In this document: positions 18,363 to 25,915 of the stretch, piece after piece
How positions within the stretch are numbered: the stretch's first letter is position 1
Layout: every line of letters begins with the position of its first letter
Assembly: GCF_030063365.1 (NCBI RefSeq)
Contig: NZ_JASISY010000007.1
Location: 62,001-126,000, forward strand
Length of the DNA: 64,000 nucleotides
Direction of reading: 5' to 3'
Source of the DNA: Cryobacterium sp. PH29-G1
GTDB lineage: Bacteria > Actinomycetota > Actinomycetes > Actinomycetales > Microbacteriaceae
The notes under the pieces: model-generated
The model's input: only the letters and a program-made list of their open reading frames with translations
What the model was told of the DNA's origin: nothing
Database searches by the model: none
Program-made: the position numbers and the translations under genes

Positions 18363-19409
18363 ATGAGCTCCTCGGCGAGCTCTACAGACCCGGGTTCTAA
18401 AGTAGCGGGTTCCAGGACAGCGAGTTCGAAGACGGCCGGTTCGAAGACGGCCGGTTCGAAGAGATCGCCGTCCGCCGTGAACCTGCACATCGATCTGGCC
18501 TTTTCCCTGGTTGAACCGGCGGCGGCGTTCGGTTCGTCGCGCGCAGATTCAACCAGTGAGTCGACCGGGGCGCAGTTCGGCGACTCCTTCGGGGCAGCGG
18601 ATGCCATGCAGGGCACGGTGACCGCCGATGGCACGGAGATCAGCATCTTCACGAGCAACCCCGAAATGTTCGTTCAGGGTCGCTCCCTCAACCTGGAACC
18701 GGTGCGCACCCTCGCCGCCGAATTGGCCGCTCGCGGCCTGACCGTGTCGATCACCGGCCCGGTCGGGCTGATCGCCCGCCTCGGCGACGTGCCGGCAAAC
18801 GTCACGCAGCGACTGCTCACGCGGTCGCCGCACATCATTCTCGGATCGCGCACCGCGCTGGCACCGCTCGTACAGGCGCGTGTCCGCGGGCAGGCACGCA
18901 TGCCCGTTGCCATCCCCCTACCGCCATCAACCGTGTTTCCGCTGGCACCGACCTTCGAGAGGCGCAGCCGCCGCCGGGTGACGACGACCCACTACACACC
19001 GGGAAGCGGACGCCCCCGTCTCATCTTCGTCGTGGGATCGGAAAACTGGAACGGGCAGATGCCGCGGGAATTCAATCTGCTGCCCGGCACCACCACGATC
19101 GGTTCCTCCGCAGACGCCGACCTGAACTTGCCCGGATTGAAACCGATACACGCCGAAATTCGCCACGACGACAATGACGAGTACCGGTTGTTTGCCATCG
19201 GCGACGTCGCCGGCAGTTCCCGGCCGAACGACGACGGTCCCATCAGCCACGCCGGTCAAATTCTGCGCACCGGCTCCCGCCTCGAAATGGGACCGTGGCG
19301 CATGGGCTACTTCCGGGAGGAGTTTGCCGACCACGGCCGCCCCTTCGGCGGCCGGGTGGGCGGCGAGCTGGCCGTTCAGAAGCCGCAGCCGCCGAGGCCC
19401 AGAGCCTAA
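18363..19409 (+). CDS. FHA-domain protein with N-terminal pentapeptide repeat
   Basis: A 348-aa protein. Residues 11-35 are five GSKTA-like pentapeptides. A middle region of unknown fold follows (about 40-190). Near 225-310 is a forkhead-associated domain: REFNLLPGTTTIGSSADADL, then LPGLKPIHAEI and HAGQILRTGSRLEMG, the order GxxxIGxxxxxDL...H.EI of phosphothreonine-binding FHA folds, although the usual Arg and Ser-x-x-His are replaced by less typical residues. No kinase gene is adjacent. The Ser/Thr-rich tail at the N-terminus could itself be phosphorylated, which is inference. The start is ATG 18363, two bases after the preceding stop. Confidence 0.78.
   Translation: MSSSASSTDPGSKVAGSRTASSKTAGSKTAGSKRSPSAVNLHIDLAFSLVEPAAAFGSSRADSTSESTGAQFGDSFGAADAMQGTVTADGTEISIFTSNPEMFVQGRSLNLEPVRTLAAELAARGLTVSITGPVGLIARLGDVPANVTQRLLTRSPHIILGSRTALAPLVQARVRGQARMPVAIPLPPSTVFPLAPTFERRSRRRVTTTHYTPGSGRPRLIFVVGSENWNGQMPREFNLLPGTTTIGSSADADLNLPGLKPIHAEIRHDDNDEYRLFAIGDVAGSSRPNDDGPISHAGQILRTGSRLEMGPWRMGYFREEFADHGRPFGGRVGGELAVQKPQPPRPRA
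18393..18467 (+). repeat. 15-bp in-frame tandem repeat in the FHA gene (five units)
   Basis: Five 15-bp units encode GSKVA, GSRTA, SSKTA, GSKTA, GSKRS. The 15-mer starting at 18424 is repeated exactly at 18439, and the others are diverged copies, so the array grew by duplication. Confidence 0.85.
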
Positions 19410-19424
19410 AATCCCGGCTGCGTT

Positions 19425-19466
19425 CGGTCGGCCGACCGGAGCAGTCAGCCCAGAGCAGTCAGCCCA
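19425..19466. repeat. 14-bp palindrome plus 14-bp tandem duplication between convergent genes
   Basis: CGGTCGGCCGACCG (19425-19438) is a perfect palindrome. It is followed at once by two exact copies of GAGCAGTCAGCCCA (19439-19452 and 19453-19466). They fill the 66-base gap between the FHA gene and the TspO-like gene and may help end transcription. Confidence 0.75.
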
Positions 19467-19475
19467 CCGGTTCGC

Positions 19476-20285
19476 TTAGGCCAGGCGCGACGGACGGGAA
19501 GCCCCATGCAGACGTTCGCGTACGGTGCTGGCGATGACCACCACGACCGCCAGGATCGCGGCGATCGCGGTCGGTACCGACAGCGTGTCGCCGGCCAGCC
19601 GGGCCACCGCCACCCAGGCCAGGCCCCAGGCCAGCGCTGCCGACGGCGCCAACCGTCCGCGGCCGTAGGCGGCGAGCCCCACGCCGACCAAACCGGCAAC
19701 AACGATCACGAGCACACCCCAGAGATCGGGGCTCAGCCCGAATCCCAGGAATCCGTAGGCGACCAGCACGGCCGCGATATTCGCCGCCGTCGCGATTGTG
19801 ACCCAGCCCAAATACAAGCCCATCGTGCCGTCGACGAGGATCGTTTCGACCAGGTTCCTGGGCCTGGAGCGCAACACCAGACGAAAAAATCCCACCAACA
19901 CGAGCAGCAGAGCAACGATGACCGGCACGCTCAGTGCGAGCAGTCCGAATTGAACGCTGAGAATCCAGAAGGCATTCAGCACGAGCGACAGCGCGATCAG
20001 ATAGCCGAGTCGGCGCTGGCGGGCATCCGCTTTCTGCGCCGGCAGCGCCTGCCAGATGGCATAGCCGACCAGTCCGAGGTAAATCGGCGTCCAGATCGCG
20101 AACGCCGATCCGCCCGGCGCGATCAGGGTCGCGTCGGCGGCGAGCGCTCCACCGGATGCGTTCTGAATGGGCGTTCCGCCCGCGGCACCGGACCCGACGA
20201 ACGACCCGACAACGGCGAAGGCCGCGCTGCTGATCACGACCACCTGGCGCAGCCGATCGAACCCCTCAGTCGAATAGTTACCCAT
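19476..20285 (-). CDS. TspO/MBR-like (tryptophan-rich sensory) membrane protein
   Basis: A 269-aa membrane protein with about seven to eight hydrophobic segments. It has the features of the long actinobacterial proteins usually annotated as tryptophan-rich sensory protein: GGSAFAIWTPIYLGLVGYAIWQALP (about 58-82), then NAFWILSVQFGLLALSVP and GLYLGWVTIATAAN. TspO relatives bind porphyrins and sterol-like ligands; for this long subgroup no function is established. The ATG at 20285 faces the gamma-glutamyltransferase gene across a 106-base divergent promoter region. Confidence 0.65.
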   Translation of the reverse strand: MGNYSTEGFDRLRQVVVISSAAFAVVGSFVGSGAAGGTPIQNASGGALAADATLIAPGGSAFAIWTPIYLGLVGYAIWQALPAQKADARQRRLGYLIALSLVLNAFWILSVQFGLLALSVPVIVALLLVLVGFFRLVLRSRPRNLVETILVDGTMGLYLGWVTIATAANIAAVLVAYGFLGFGLSPDLWGVLVIVVAGLVGVGLAAYGRGRLAPSAALAWGLAWVAVARLAGDTLSVPTAIAAILAVVVVIASTVRERLHGASRPSRLA

Positions 20286-20391
20286 GAGTTGCTCCCGCCT
20301 GTTGGCCCGATCATTGCACGATTCAACTCAAACCGAACCGCACCCGTTTTGCAAGGTACGCAGCATACCTGCCTCGTGCGAGGGTAGACGC

Positions 20392-22248
20392 GTGACCTAT
20401 ACCGCACCGAACGACTTCACCACCCGCCCGACCCTGCAAGGCACCTTCGGCATGACAGCCTCGACCCACTGGCTCGCGACGGCGTGCGCCCAGGCCGTGC
20501 TCGAGCGTGGCGGCAATGCCTTCGACGCCGCAGTTGCCGGCGCCTTCGTGTTGCACGTCGTGGAACCGCACCTGAACGGACCGGGCGGCGACCTGACCGG
20601 TGTGTACGTGACCGCGACCGCACCGAATGCCCCGCGCGTACTCATGGGCCAGGGTCCAGCCCCGCAAGCGGCGACCATCGAGCATTACCGGGCTGAAGGC
20701 CTCGATCTCGTTCCCGGGTCTGGAATGCTGGCCGCCGCCGTTCCCGGTGCCGTAGACGCCTGGCTCCTGCTGCTGCGCGACCACGGCACCTGGGAGCTGT
20801 CCGATGTGCTCGGCTACGGCCGGGGATACGCGCGCGAGGGGCATCCGATTCTCGGCCGGGTCGTTGCCACGATCGGCGCGGTGGCGACGTTGTTCACCGA
20901 GCACTGGCCCACCTCCGCAGCACAGTGGATGCCGCACGGTGAGCTACCCGACGCCGGCGACCTCGTGACCAACGAGGCGTGGGCGCGCACCATCGATCGT
21001 TTGCTGGTGGCGAGCGCGGACTCCAACGAACCCAGCCGCGAGGGGCGCATCGACGCGGCCCGCCGAGAATGGCGGGAGGGATTCGTGGCCCGTTCCATCG
21101 TGGATTTTGGTCGCGCGCCGCACCGGCACTCCTCCGGCACCGACCACGCCGGCGTCATGACCCTAGCCGATCTGGCCGGTTTCGAAGCCCACACCGAAGT
21201 GGCCACGACCGTCAATTTTCGCGGCCGCACCATCGCCAAAACCGGCGCCTGGGGCCAGGGACCAGCCCTGCTGCAGACCCTGATGATTCTCGAGGGATTC
21301 AGCGACGAACACCTCGACCCGTCGACCGCGCTCGGAGCGCACACCATTCTCGAAGCGCAGAAGCTGAGCTTGGCCGACCGGGAGGCCTACTACGGCGACG
21401 GCGACGTGCCACTGGATTACCTGCTCTCGGCCGACTACGCGGCCACCCGCCGGGCGCTCATCACCGATCAGGCGTCGCACGAGTTTCGCCCGGGGATCGT
21501 GCCAGGGCACACGCCGTACTACCCGGTGCTGCGCACCGAGTACACGACGGAGGTGCTGTCGAGGCAGGGCGCAGCGGCATCCGCTGCGGTCGGCGAACCG
21601 ACCGTCACTGCCCCGGCCCGTGCAGATTCGGAGCCCGCGGTGCACGCGAGCGGCGAAATGCGCGGCGACACCTGCCACATCGACGTGGTCGACCGTTGGG
21701 GCAATATGGTGTCGGCAACGCCCTCGGGCGGCTGGCTGCAGTCGTCACCGACCATTCCCGAACTCGGTTTTTGCCTCGGCTCCCGGCTGCAGATGACCTG
21801 GCTTGAGCCCGGTGCCCCCTCAGGCCTGACCGGCGGCAAACGTCCACGCACGACTCTCACCCCCACCCTCGTGCTGCACAACGGCCACGCCGTGACAGCG
21901 CTAGGCTCCCCCGGTGGCGACCAGCAGGACCAGTGGCAGCTGCTCTACCTGTTGCGCACCCTCGTCGGCGGGTACACGCCGCAGCAGGCCATCGATGCGC
22001 CGGCCTTTCACAGCACCTCGTTTCCGGGGTCGTTCTGGCCGCGCACCTGGCAGCCCGGCGGCGCCGTGGTCGAGGACCGGTTGGGCGAGGCGGTCATCGA
22101 GCAGTTGGAGCGGCGCGGCCACCGAATCACTCGTGCCGGCGACTGGTCACTCGGCCGCATCTCGGCGGTTACCCGCGACCCGCGAACCGGGCTCCTGCAG
22201 GCGGCGGCCAATCCGCGCGGTGCCCAGGGGTACGCCGCCGGTCGCTGA
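20392..22248 (+). CDS. Gamma-glutamyltransferase family protein
   Basis: An Ntn-hydrolase of 618 aa that cleaves gamma-glutamyl bonds of glutathione-like compounds or related amides. The pattern ATACAQAVLERGGNAFDAAV opens the family fold. The autoprocessing site is GDTCHIDVVDRWGNMVSATP, with Thr near 427 as the nucleophile of the small subunit. The end of the fold has GSPGGDQQDQWQ in place of the usual GSPGG. GTG 20392 is chosen over longer in-frame starts because GAGGG lies seven bases upstream. No signal peptide is seen, so the enzyme is probably cytoplasmic, unlike secreted GGTs; a cephalosporin-acylase-like substrate is possible. Confidence 0.87.
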   Translation: MTYTAPNDFTTRPTLQGTFGMTASTHWLATACAQAVLERGGNAFDAAVAGAFVLHVVEPHLNGPGGDLTGVYVTATAPNAPRVLMGQGPAPQAATIEHYRAEGLDLVPGSGMLAAAVPGAVDAWLLLLRDHGTWELSDVLGYGRGYAREGHPILGRVVATIGAVATLFTEHWPTSAAQWMPHGELPDAGDLVTNEAWARTIDRLLVASADSNEPSREGRIDAARREWREGFVARSIVDFGRAPHRHSSGTDHAGVMTLADLAGFEAHTEVATTVNFRGRTIAKTGAWGQGPALLQTLMILEGFSDEHLDPSTALGAHTILEAQKLSLADREAYYGDGDVPLDYLLSADYAATRRALITDQASHEFRPGIVPGHTPYYPVLRTEYTTEVLSRQGAAASAAVGEPTVTAPARADSEPAVHASGEMRGDTCHIDVVDRWGNMVSATPSGGWLQSSPTIPELGFCLGSRLQMTWLEPGAPSGLTGGKRPRTTLTPTLVLHNGHAVTALGSPGGDQQDQWQLLYLLRTLVGGYTPQQAIDAPAFHSTSFPGSFWPRTWQPGGAVVEDRLGEAVIEQLERRGHRITRAGDWSLGRISAVTRDPRTGLLQAAANPRGAQGYAAGR

Positions 22249-22395
22249 TCGTTCGCTGAGAGTAGTCATCAACCACTGGCAGCTCACAGGAAAATACCAC
22301 CGTTTCGGGCTTTTTTCTGCCCCCACGAAGGGGTGGACATCGACCTGTCTATCCCCACTAGGTTGGAGCTATCGAACCGATCACCCGAGTCGGCG

Positions 22396-22650
22396 ATGGA
22401 ACGGACTATCGTGAAAATGTTGCAGACAGAATGCCCTGAATGCCAGCAAATGGTGTGGATCACGTCCGATACTCGCTTCGCGACCTACCATTCTCTGGCG
22501 GACTCCACCAAGGATTGCCCCGGTTCCCGCATGATTATTCCGGTACCCCCCAAACAAACAGCGGCGAGCCGTCGTCGCGCGCAGGCCGAGAGGCAGGAGT
22601 GGTCCCACGCCACGAGCGCGGTGGGCACCGCCAAACATCAGGCGGCCTGA
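22396..22650 (+). CDS. Small Cys-pair (possible zinc-ribbon) protein, unknown function
   Basis: About 84 aa from ATG 22396 (MERTIVKMLQTECPECQQMV). Starts at GTG 22411 or ATG 22417 are equally possible, since no ribosome-binding site stands out. It has one CPEC knuckle near residues 13-16 and a further Cys at about 40 (KDCPGSRMIIPVP), which could make half of a zinc site. The basic tail (SRRRAQAERQEW) could contact nucleic acid. It lies between the gamma-glutamyltransferase gene and the 6C-like RNA. No function recognised. Confidence 0.5.
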   Translation: MERTIVKMLQTECPECQQMVWITSDTRFATYHSLADSTKDCPGSRMIIPVPPKQTAASRRRAQAERQEWSHATSAVGTAKHQAA

Positions 22651-22711
22651 GCCAGCGTCTGGGATCGCGCTGTCGGCTCGTATCCCGGCTGGGCAGCTAC
22701 CGCGGTGTGCA

Positions 22712-22738
22712 GTTGCCCATTTGCAACAGATGGGTAAC
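22712..22738. repeat. Near-perfect 9-bp inverted repeat
   Basis: GTTGCCCAT (22712-22720) and ATGGGTAAC (22730-22738) pair except for one G-T wobble, around a 9-base loop. It sits 62 bases after the small Cys-pair gene and about 100 bases before the 6C-like hairpins; a terminator for the first or an operator for the second are both possible. Confidence 0.55.
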
Positions 22739-22786
22739 AAACCAACCGACCGGGCCAGGTCAGCCGATCAGCGGGGGTAGACTCCC

Positions 22787-22912
22787 TTTTCCATTCTTAT
22801 CAGCCTCTTCTCAGGCCATCCCCCGTACGGTTAGACACGGAGTTCCCCCACTCCAACGATTGGCCCCGGCATAGTCTCACCTCCCCCCAGGCGAGAAGTG
22901 CCGGGGCTTTTT
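22787..22912 (+). ncRNA. Probable 6C-type small RNA with C-rich hairpin loops and terminator
   Basis: Two hairpins expose runs of C. Hairpin 1 (22839-22854) is GGAGT-TCCCCC-ACTCC. Hairpin 2 (22863-22907) has an outer 9-bp stem GCCCCGGCA/TGCCGGGGC, an inner TCTC/GAGA stem, then CCT/AGG closing a loop of exactly six C, and is followed by TTTTT, making an intrinsic terminator. Paired stem-loops with hexa-C loops define the actinobacterial 6C RNA class (B11 in Mycobacterium tuberculosis), which acts in trans through the C-rich loops on G-rich mRNA leaders. The 5' end is not known; TAGACT near 22787 could be a -10 box. Confidence 0.6.
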
Positions 22913-23018
22913 CGGTCCCTGCTGACCTTCGGTTCGTGCGGGCCTCAGCGCTTCAGGGCCTTCATTCTTCCGGGCCACCGGGTGCGCGAAGCGACGACCC
23001 AGAAACTTGAGTCGAACG

Positions 23019-23798
23019 CTAGGCGGCGAGCGCCGCGCCGAACCGCAGGGCGGCGAACGAGCGGGAGTCGTGCTGCGCGGCCAGCCCGGCCAAGAGCAGA
23101 GCGAGCTGGTCGACCGGCGAATCGGGCGCTTCGGGGTGCCACTGCACACCGGTAATCGGTGCACTGACGTGTTCGATGGCTTCGATCAGACCATCGGGGG
23201 CGTGCGCGGCGGCGACGAGCCCGACGCCGAGACGGTCGACGATCTGGTGGTGAGCGCTCTGCACCGAGATATCAACCCGGCCGAGGCTCGAAGCGAGGAG
23301 GCTGTCGGCGGCCAGGGTGACATCGTGGGTGGACAGGATCTGATCGATCGGCACCCCGATGTTCTTGTGGATGCCGTCGTCGATGTGCTGCACGAGGTTG
23401 CCGCCGAGGGCCACGTTGATGATCTGCAGGCCGCGGCAAATGCCCAGCAGGGGCGTGCCGAGCGCCACGGCGCGCTGTACGAGGGCGATCTGCCCCTCGT
23501 CGGCGGCGCTGAAGTGCGCCGTTTCGCCCTCGTAGCCCGCAGCTCCGCCGTAGAAGCGCGGAGTGACGTCTTCGCCACCGACGATCACGATGGCGTCGGC
23601 ATCCGCTGTGATGCGCAGCAATTCGGCGGGCGTGACGTCGGCCGCAGCAACCCGGGAAACGGTCCAACCGGCCGTTTCGGCGTCGGCCGCCACGCGAGAA
23701 TTGAGCACCTGTACCTTGGCGTGGTAGGCGGGGCGGTCGGGACGTGCGGCGGTGACCTCGATGACGACGAGCATCCGGTTGGTGAATTCTTCGTTCAT
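23019..23798 (-). CDS. Peptidase C26 family amidohydrolase (gamma-glutamyl-GABA hydrolase-like)
   Basis: A class I glutamine-amidotransferase fold of 259 aa. The nucleophile elbow is LLGICRGLQIINVALGG with Cys near 121, and the catalytic His is in GVQWHPEAPDSP (about 223-234). The PuuD-like group hydrolyses gamma-glutamyl-GABA and similar gamma-glutamyl amides. ATG 23798 follows GGGAG at a proper distance; an upstream extension to 23882 is not credible. The closeness to a gamma-glutamyltransferase gene may be chance, as they are on opposite strands. Confidence 0.85.
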   Translation of the reverse strand: MNEEFTNRMLVVIEVTAARPDRPAYHAKVQVLNSRVAADAETAGWTVSRVAAADVTPAELLRITADADAIVIVGGEDVTPRFYGGAAGYEGETAHFSAADEGQIALVQRAVALGTPLLGICRGLQIINVALGGNLVQHIDDGIHKNIGVPIDQILSTHDVTLAADSLLASSLGRVDISVQSAHHQIVDRLGVGLVAAAHAPDGLIEAIEHVSAPITGVQWHPEAPDSPVDQLALLLAGLAAQHDSRSFAALRFGAALAA

Positions 23799-24019
23799 GC
23801 CGGGCTCCCGTCGGTATCGATTGTGTTGTGCTGCTTCCAGTGTGGGCGGAGCGGGGCGAGCAAGCGAGCAGCCCCGTAACACAGGGCAACATCAGTACCG
23901 ACACGGATTTTCGGCCGTTCCCAGACGCGTGCCTGCCGGTCGCCCTAAACTTTGGTCATGCACACACGTTCCCGGCCGAAATTCTCAGCCAGGACCACTC
24001 TTATGGAAGGGACCCCCGA

Positions 24020-24751
24020 ATGACCAAGCAGTCCATCTTCGGCCGCATTTCCCAGCTCGCGAAGGCGAACATCAACGCCATCCTCGACTCGGCAGAGGAC
24101 CCCGAGCGCATGCTCGACCAAATGGTGCGCGACTTCTCAAGCAGCATCTCCGACGCCGAGAGTGCGATCGCCGAAACCATCGGCAACCTGCGACTGCTCG
24201 AGGACGACTATCGCGAAGATCAGGAAGCGGCTGTGGAGTGGGGCGACAAAGCCCTCGCCGCGAGCCGCAAAGCCGACGAACTGCGCAAGGGCGGCGACGC
24301 TGCCGGCGCCGACAAGTTCGACAACCTCGCCAAGGTTGCGCTCGGTCGCCAGCTCACCTCGGAGAAGGAAGCCAAGACCGCCGAACCACAGATTCAGTCC
24401 CAGACCGCGGTGGTCAACCAGCTCAAGACCGGTCTGAACGCCATGAAGGAGAAGCTGGTTCAGCTCACCAACAAGCGCTCCGAGTTGGTGGCACGGTCCA
24501 AGACCGCGAAGGCGCAAGCGCAGGTGATGGACGCCGTCAAGAGCATCGACATGATGGATCCCACGAGCGAGGTCAACCGGTTCGAAGACAAGATCCGTCG
24601 CGAAGAAGCCCGGGTGCGCGGTGCGCAGGAGCTCTCCGCATCAAGCCTCGACGCCCAGTTCGAAAGCCTCGACGACCTCGGCGAACTCACCGAGGTGGAT
24701 GCCCGTCTGGCCGCTCTCAAGGCCGGTTCAACCGCAGCTCTGGAGCGCTAG
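24020..24751 (+). CDS. pspA: PspA/IM30 family membrane-stress protein
   Basis: A 243-aa, almost wholly helical coiled-coil protein. It starts MTKQSIFGRISQLAKANINA, the amphipathic helix typical of PspA/Vipp1, followed by LDSAEDPERMLDQMVRDF, the family signature. Long charged heptad regions fill residues 60-200. Such proteins oligomerise on the inner face of damaged membranes and help keep the proton gradient. ATG 24020 follows GGAAGGGA. The envelope-stress genes found next to it in mycobacteria (clgR, Rv2743c type) are not adjacent here. Confidence 0.92.
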   Translation: MTKQSIFGRISQLAKANINAILDSAEDPERMLDQMVRDFSSSISDAESAIAETIGNLRLLEDDYREDQEAAVEWGDKALAASRKADELRKGGDAAGADKFDNLAKVALGRQLTSEKEAKTAEPQIQSQTAVVNQLKTGLNAMKEKLVQLTNKRSELVARSKTAKAQAQVMDAVKSIDMMDPTSEVNRFEDKIRREEARVRGAQELSASSLDAQFESLDDLGELTEVDARLAALKAGSTAALER

Positions 24752-24855
24752 CCCGGGCAGGCGACCGGCAGCATCCGTTTCGACGGGACTCCGCAAGAAA
24801 TTCGCTGCTGGCGAAGCGGATGCTGACCGGCCCGGTCGCTGCGCCATACTGAGGT

Positions 24856-25689
24856 ATGGCTCCCACCTTCGTTGTAGTGCCGCAGTGGCAGGGTTCGATT
24901 TCTCCGCGTGCAATGCGCCTGGTTGACGGGGCGGCGGCCATTCAGGGCGACCTGCCCTTCTCGGCCACTCGTCTGGTCGACGTGCCCGTTGAGGCCGGTG
25001 ACTCGCTGGATACCGGTGTGCACCGGTTCTCGGCGATTCACCAGGTGCGCGAGCGCCACACCAAGGTCTTGAACGAGGCCACCGATTGGGCCCTCTCCAT
25101 CGGCGGGGACTGCGGCATCGCCCTGGCCGCCGTCGAACACGCGGCACGCACCCATCCGGGCGATCTGGCCGTGGTCTGGTTCGACGCCCACCCCGACCTG
25201 CATACCCCCGAATCTTCCCCGTCCGGCGGATTCTGCGGCATGGTGTTGCGCGCGATCAGCGGTGAAGGACCGGCCGAACTCGAACTGGCCGACGAAAGCC
25301 GCGTGCCGCTGCACAACGTGGTGCTGGCCGGCATTCGCGACGTCGACGACGCCGAAGATGTACTGCTGCAGGAACGCGCTCTGGTGAGCGTGTCGTGTTC
25401 GGAGCTGGCCGACCCGGCCGCGCTGGTCGCGCTGGTCACAGCAATCGGTGCCCGGCACGTGTTCATTCACATCGACCTCGACGTGCTCGATCCCTCAGCC
25501 ATTGACGGTTTGAGTGACCTGATTCCGTTCGGGCTGAGCGTGGCCGATCTCGGCGGCGCGATCACCGCACTCCGCGCCGAGTTCACCCTGGCCGGGGCGA
25601 CCATCACCGGGTTCTCCCCCGCGTCGCCCGAGGCGGCGACCGATGATTTGCCGAGCATCCTCCGCATTATCGGAGCCCTCACGCGCTAG
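24856..25689 (+). CDS. Arginase/agmatinase-family metallohydrolase
   Basis: A ureohydrolase-fold protein of 277 aa. The binuclear manganese ligands are visible in order: IGGDCG (about 82-87, where the classical motif is GGDHS), WFDAHPDLHTP (about 109-119) and HIDLDVLDPS (about 205-214). The Cys in place of the first-motif His is a real departure and occurs in a subgroup of actinobacterial relatives, so activity on arginine should not be assumed. Substrates in the family include arginine, agmatine, formiminoglutamate and guanidino acids. No amino-acid catabolic genes are adjacent. Confidence 0.82.
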   Translation: MAPTFVVVPQWQGSISPRAMRLVDGAAAIQGDLPFSATRLVDVPVEAGDSLDTGVHRFSAIHQVRERHTKVLNEATDWALSIGGDCGIALAAVEHAARTHPGDLAVVWFDAHPDLHTPESSPSGGFCGMVLRAISGEGPAELELADESRVPLHNVVLAGIRDVDDAEDVLLQERALVSVSCSELADPAALVALVTAIGARHVFIHIDLDVLDPSAIDGLSDLIPFGLSVADLGGAITALRAEFTLAGATITGFSPASPEAATDDLPSILRIIGALTR

Positions 25690-25743
25690 GCATCGGCTGG
25701 GCACCCCGCCGGATCGGCCTGGTCCGAAAATGCCAGAGCCGGC

Positions 25744-25835
25744 GCATAACTCCTGCAACTTCTGGTCACCCGGCTGCACACCCGCGTCATCCCGGGCAGC
25801 TGGCCGGGCGCCGGCTCGAATTGCAGGAGTTATGC
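25744..25835. repeat. Palindromic intergenic element with perfect 15-bp arms
   Basis: GCATAACTCCTGCAA (25744-25758) and its exact complement TTGCAGGAGTTATGC (25821-25835) enclose 62 bases that contain a further CCCGG/CCGGG stem. The whole 92-bp unit would fold into one branched hairpin. It lies between the arginase-family gene and the crotonase gene, both rightward. Confidence 0.85.
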
Positions 25836-25915
25836 ACGGGCCGGGCCGGGTCTGCGACCTAGTCGGGCCACCGAAACCGTCCAGATACACCCACACACCC
25901 AACGATGGAGGCCAT

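Larger units (their letters stand above)
22651..23018. other. Intergenic region holding a palindrome and a 6C-like RNA
   Basis: No protein gene is supported here. The region contains the near-perfect palindrome at 22712-22738, the two-hairpin C-rich RNA candidate ending at 22912, and then about 100 bases to the stop of the leftward C26 gene. Confidence 0.6.

Noticed and set aside
25690-25915. CRISPR-like or attachment-site reading of the inverted repeat
   Set aside because: There are only two copies, inverted rather than direct, and no cas or integrase gene nearby.
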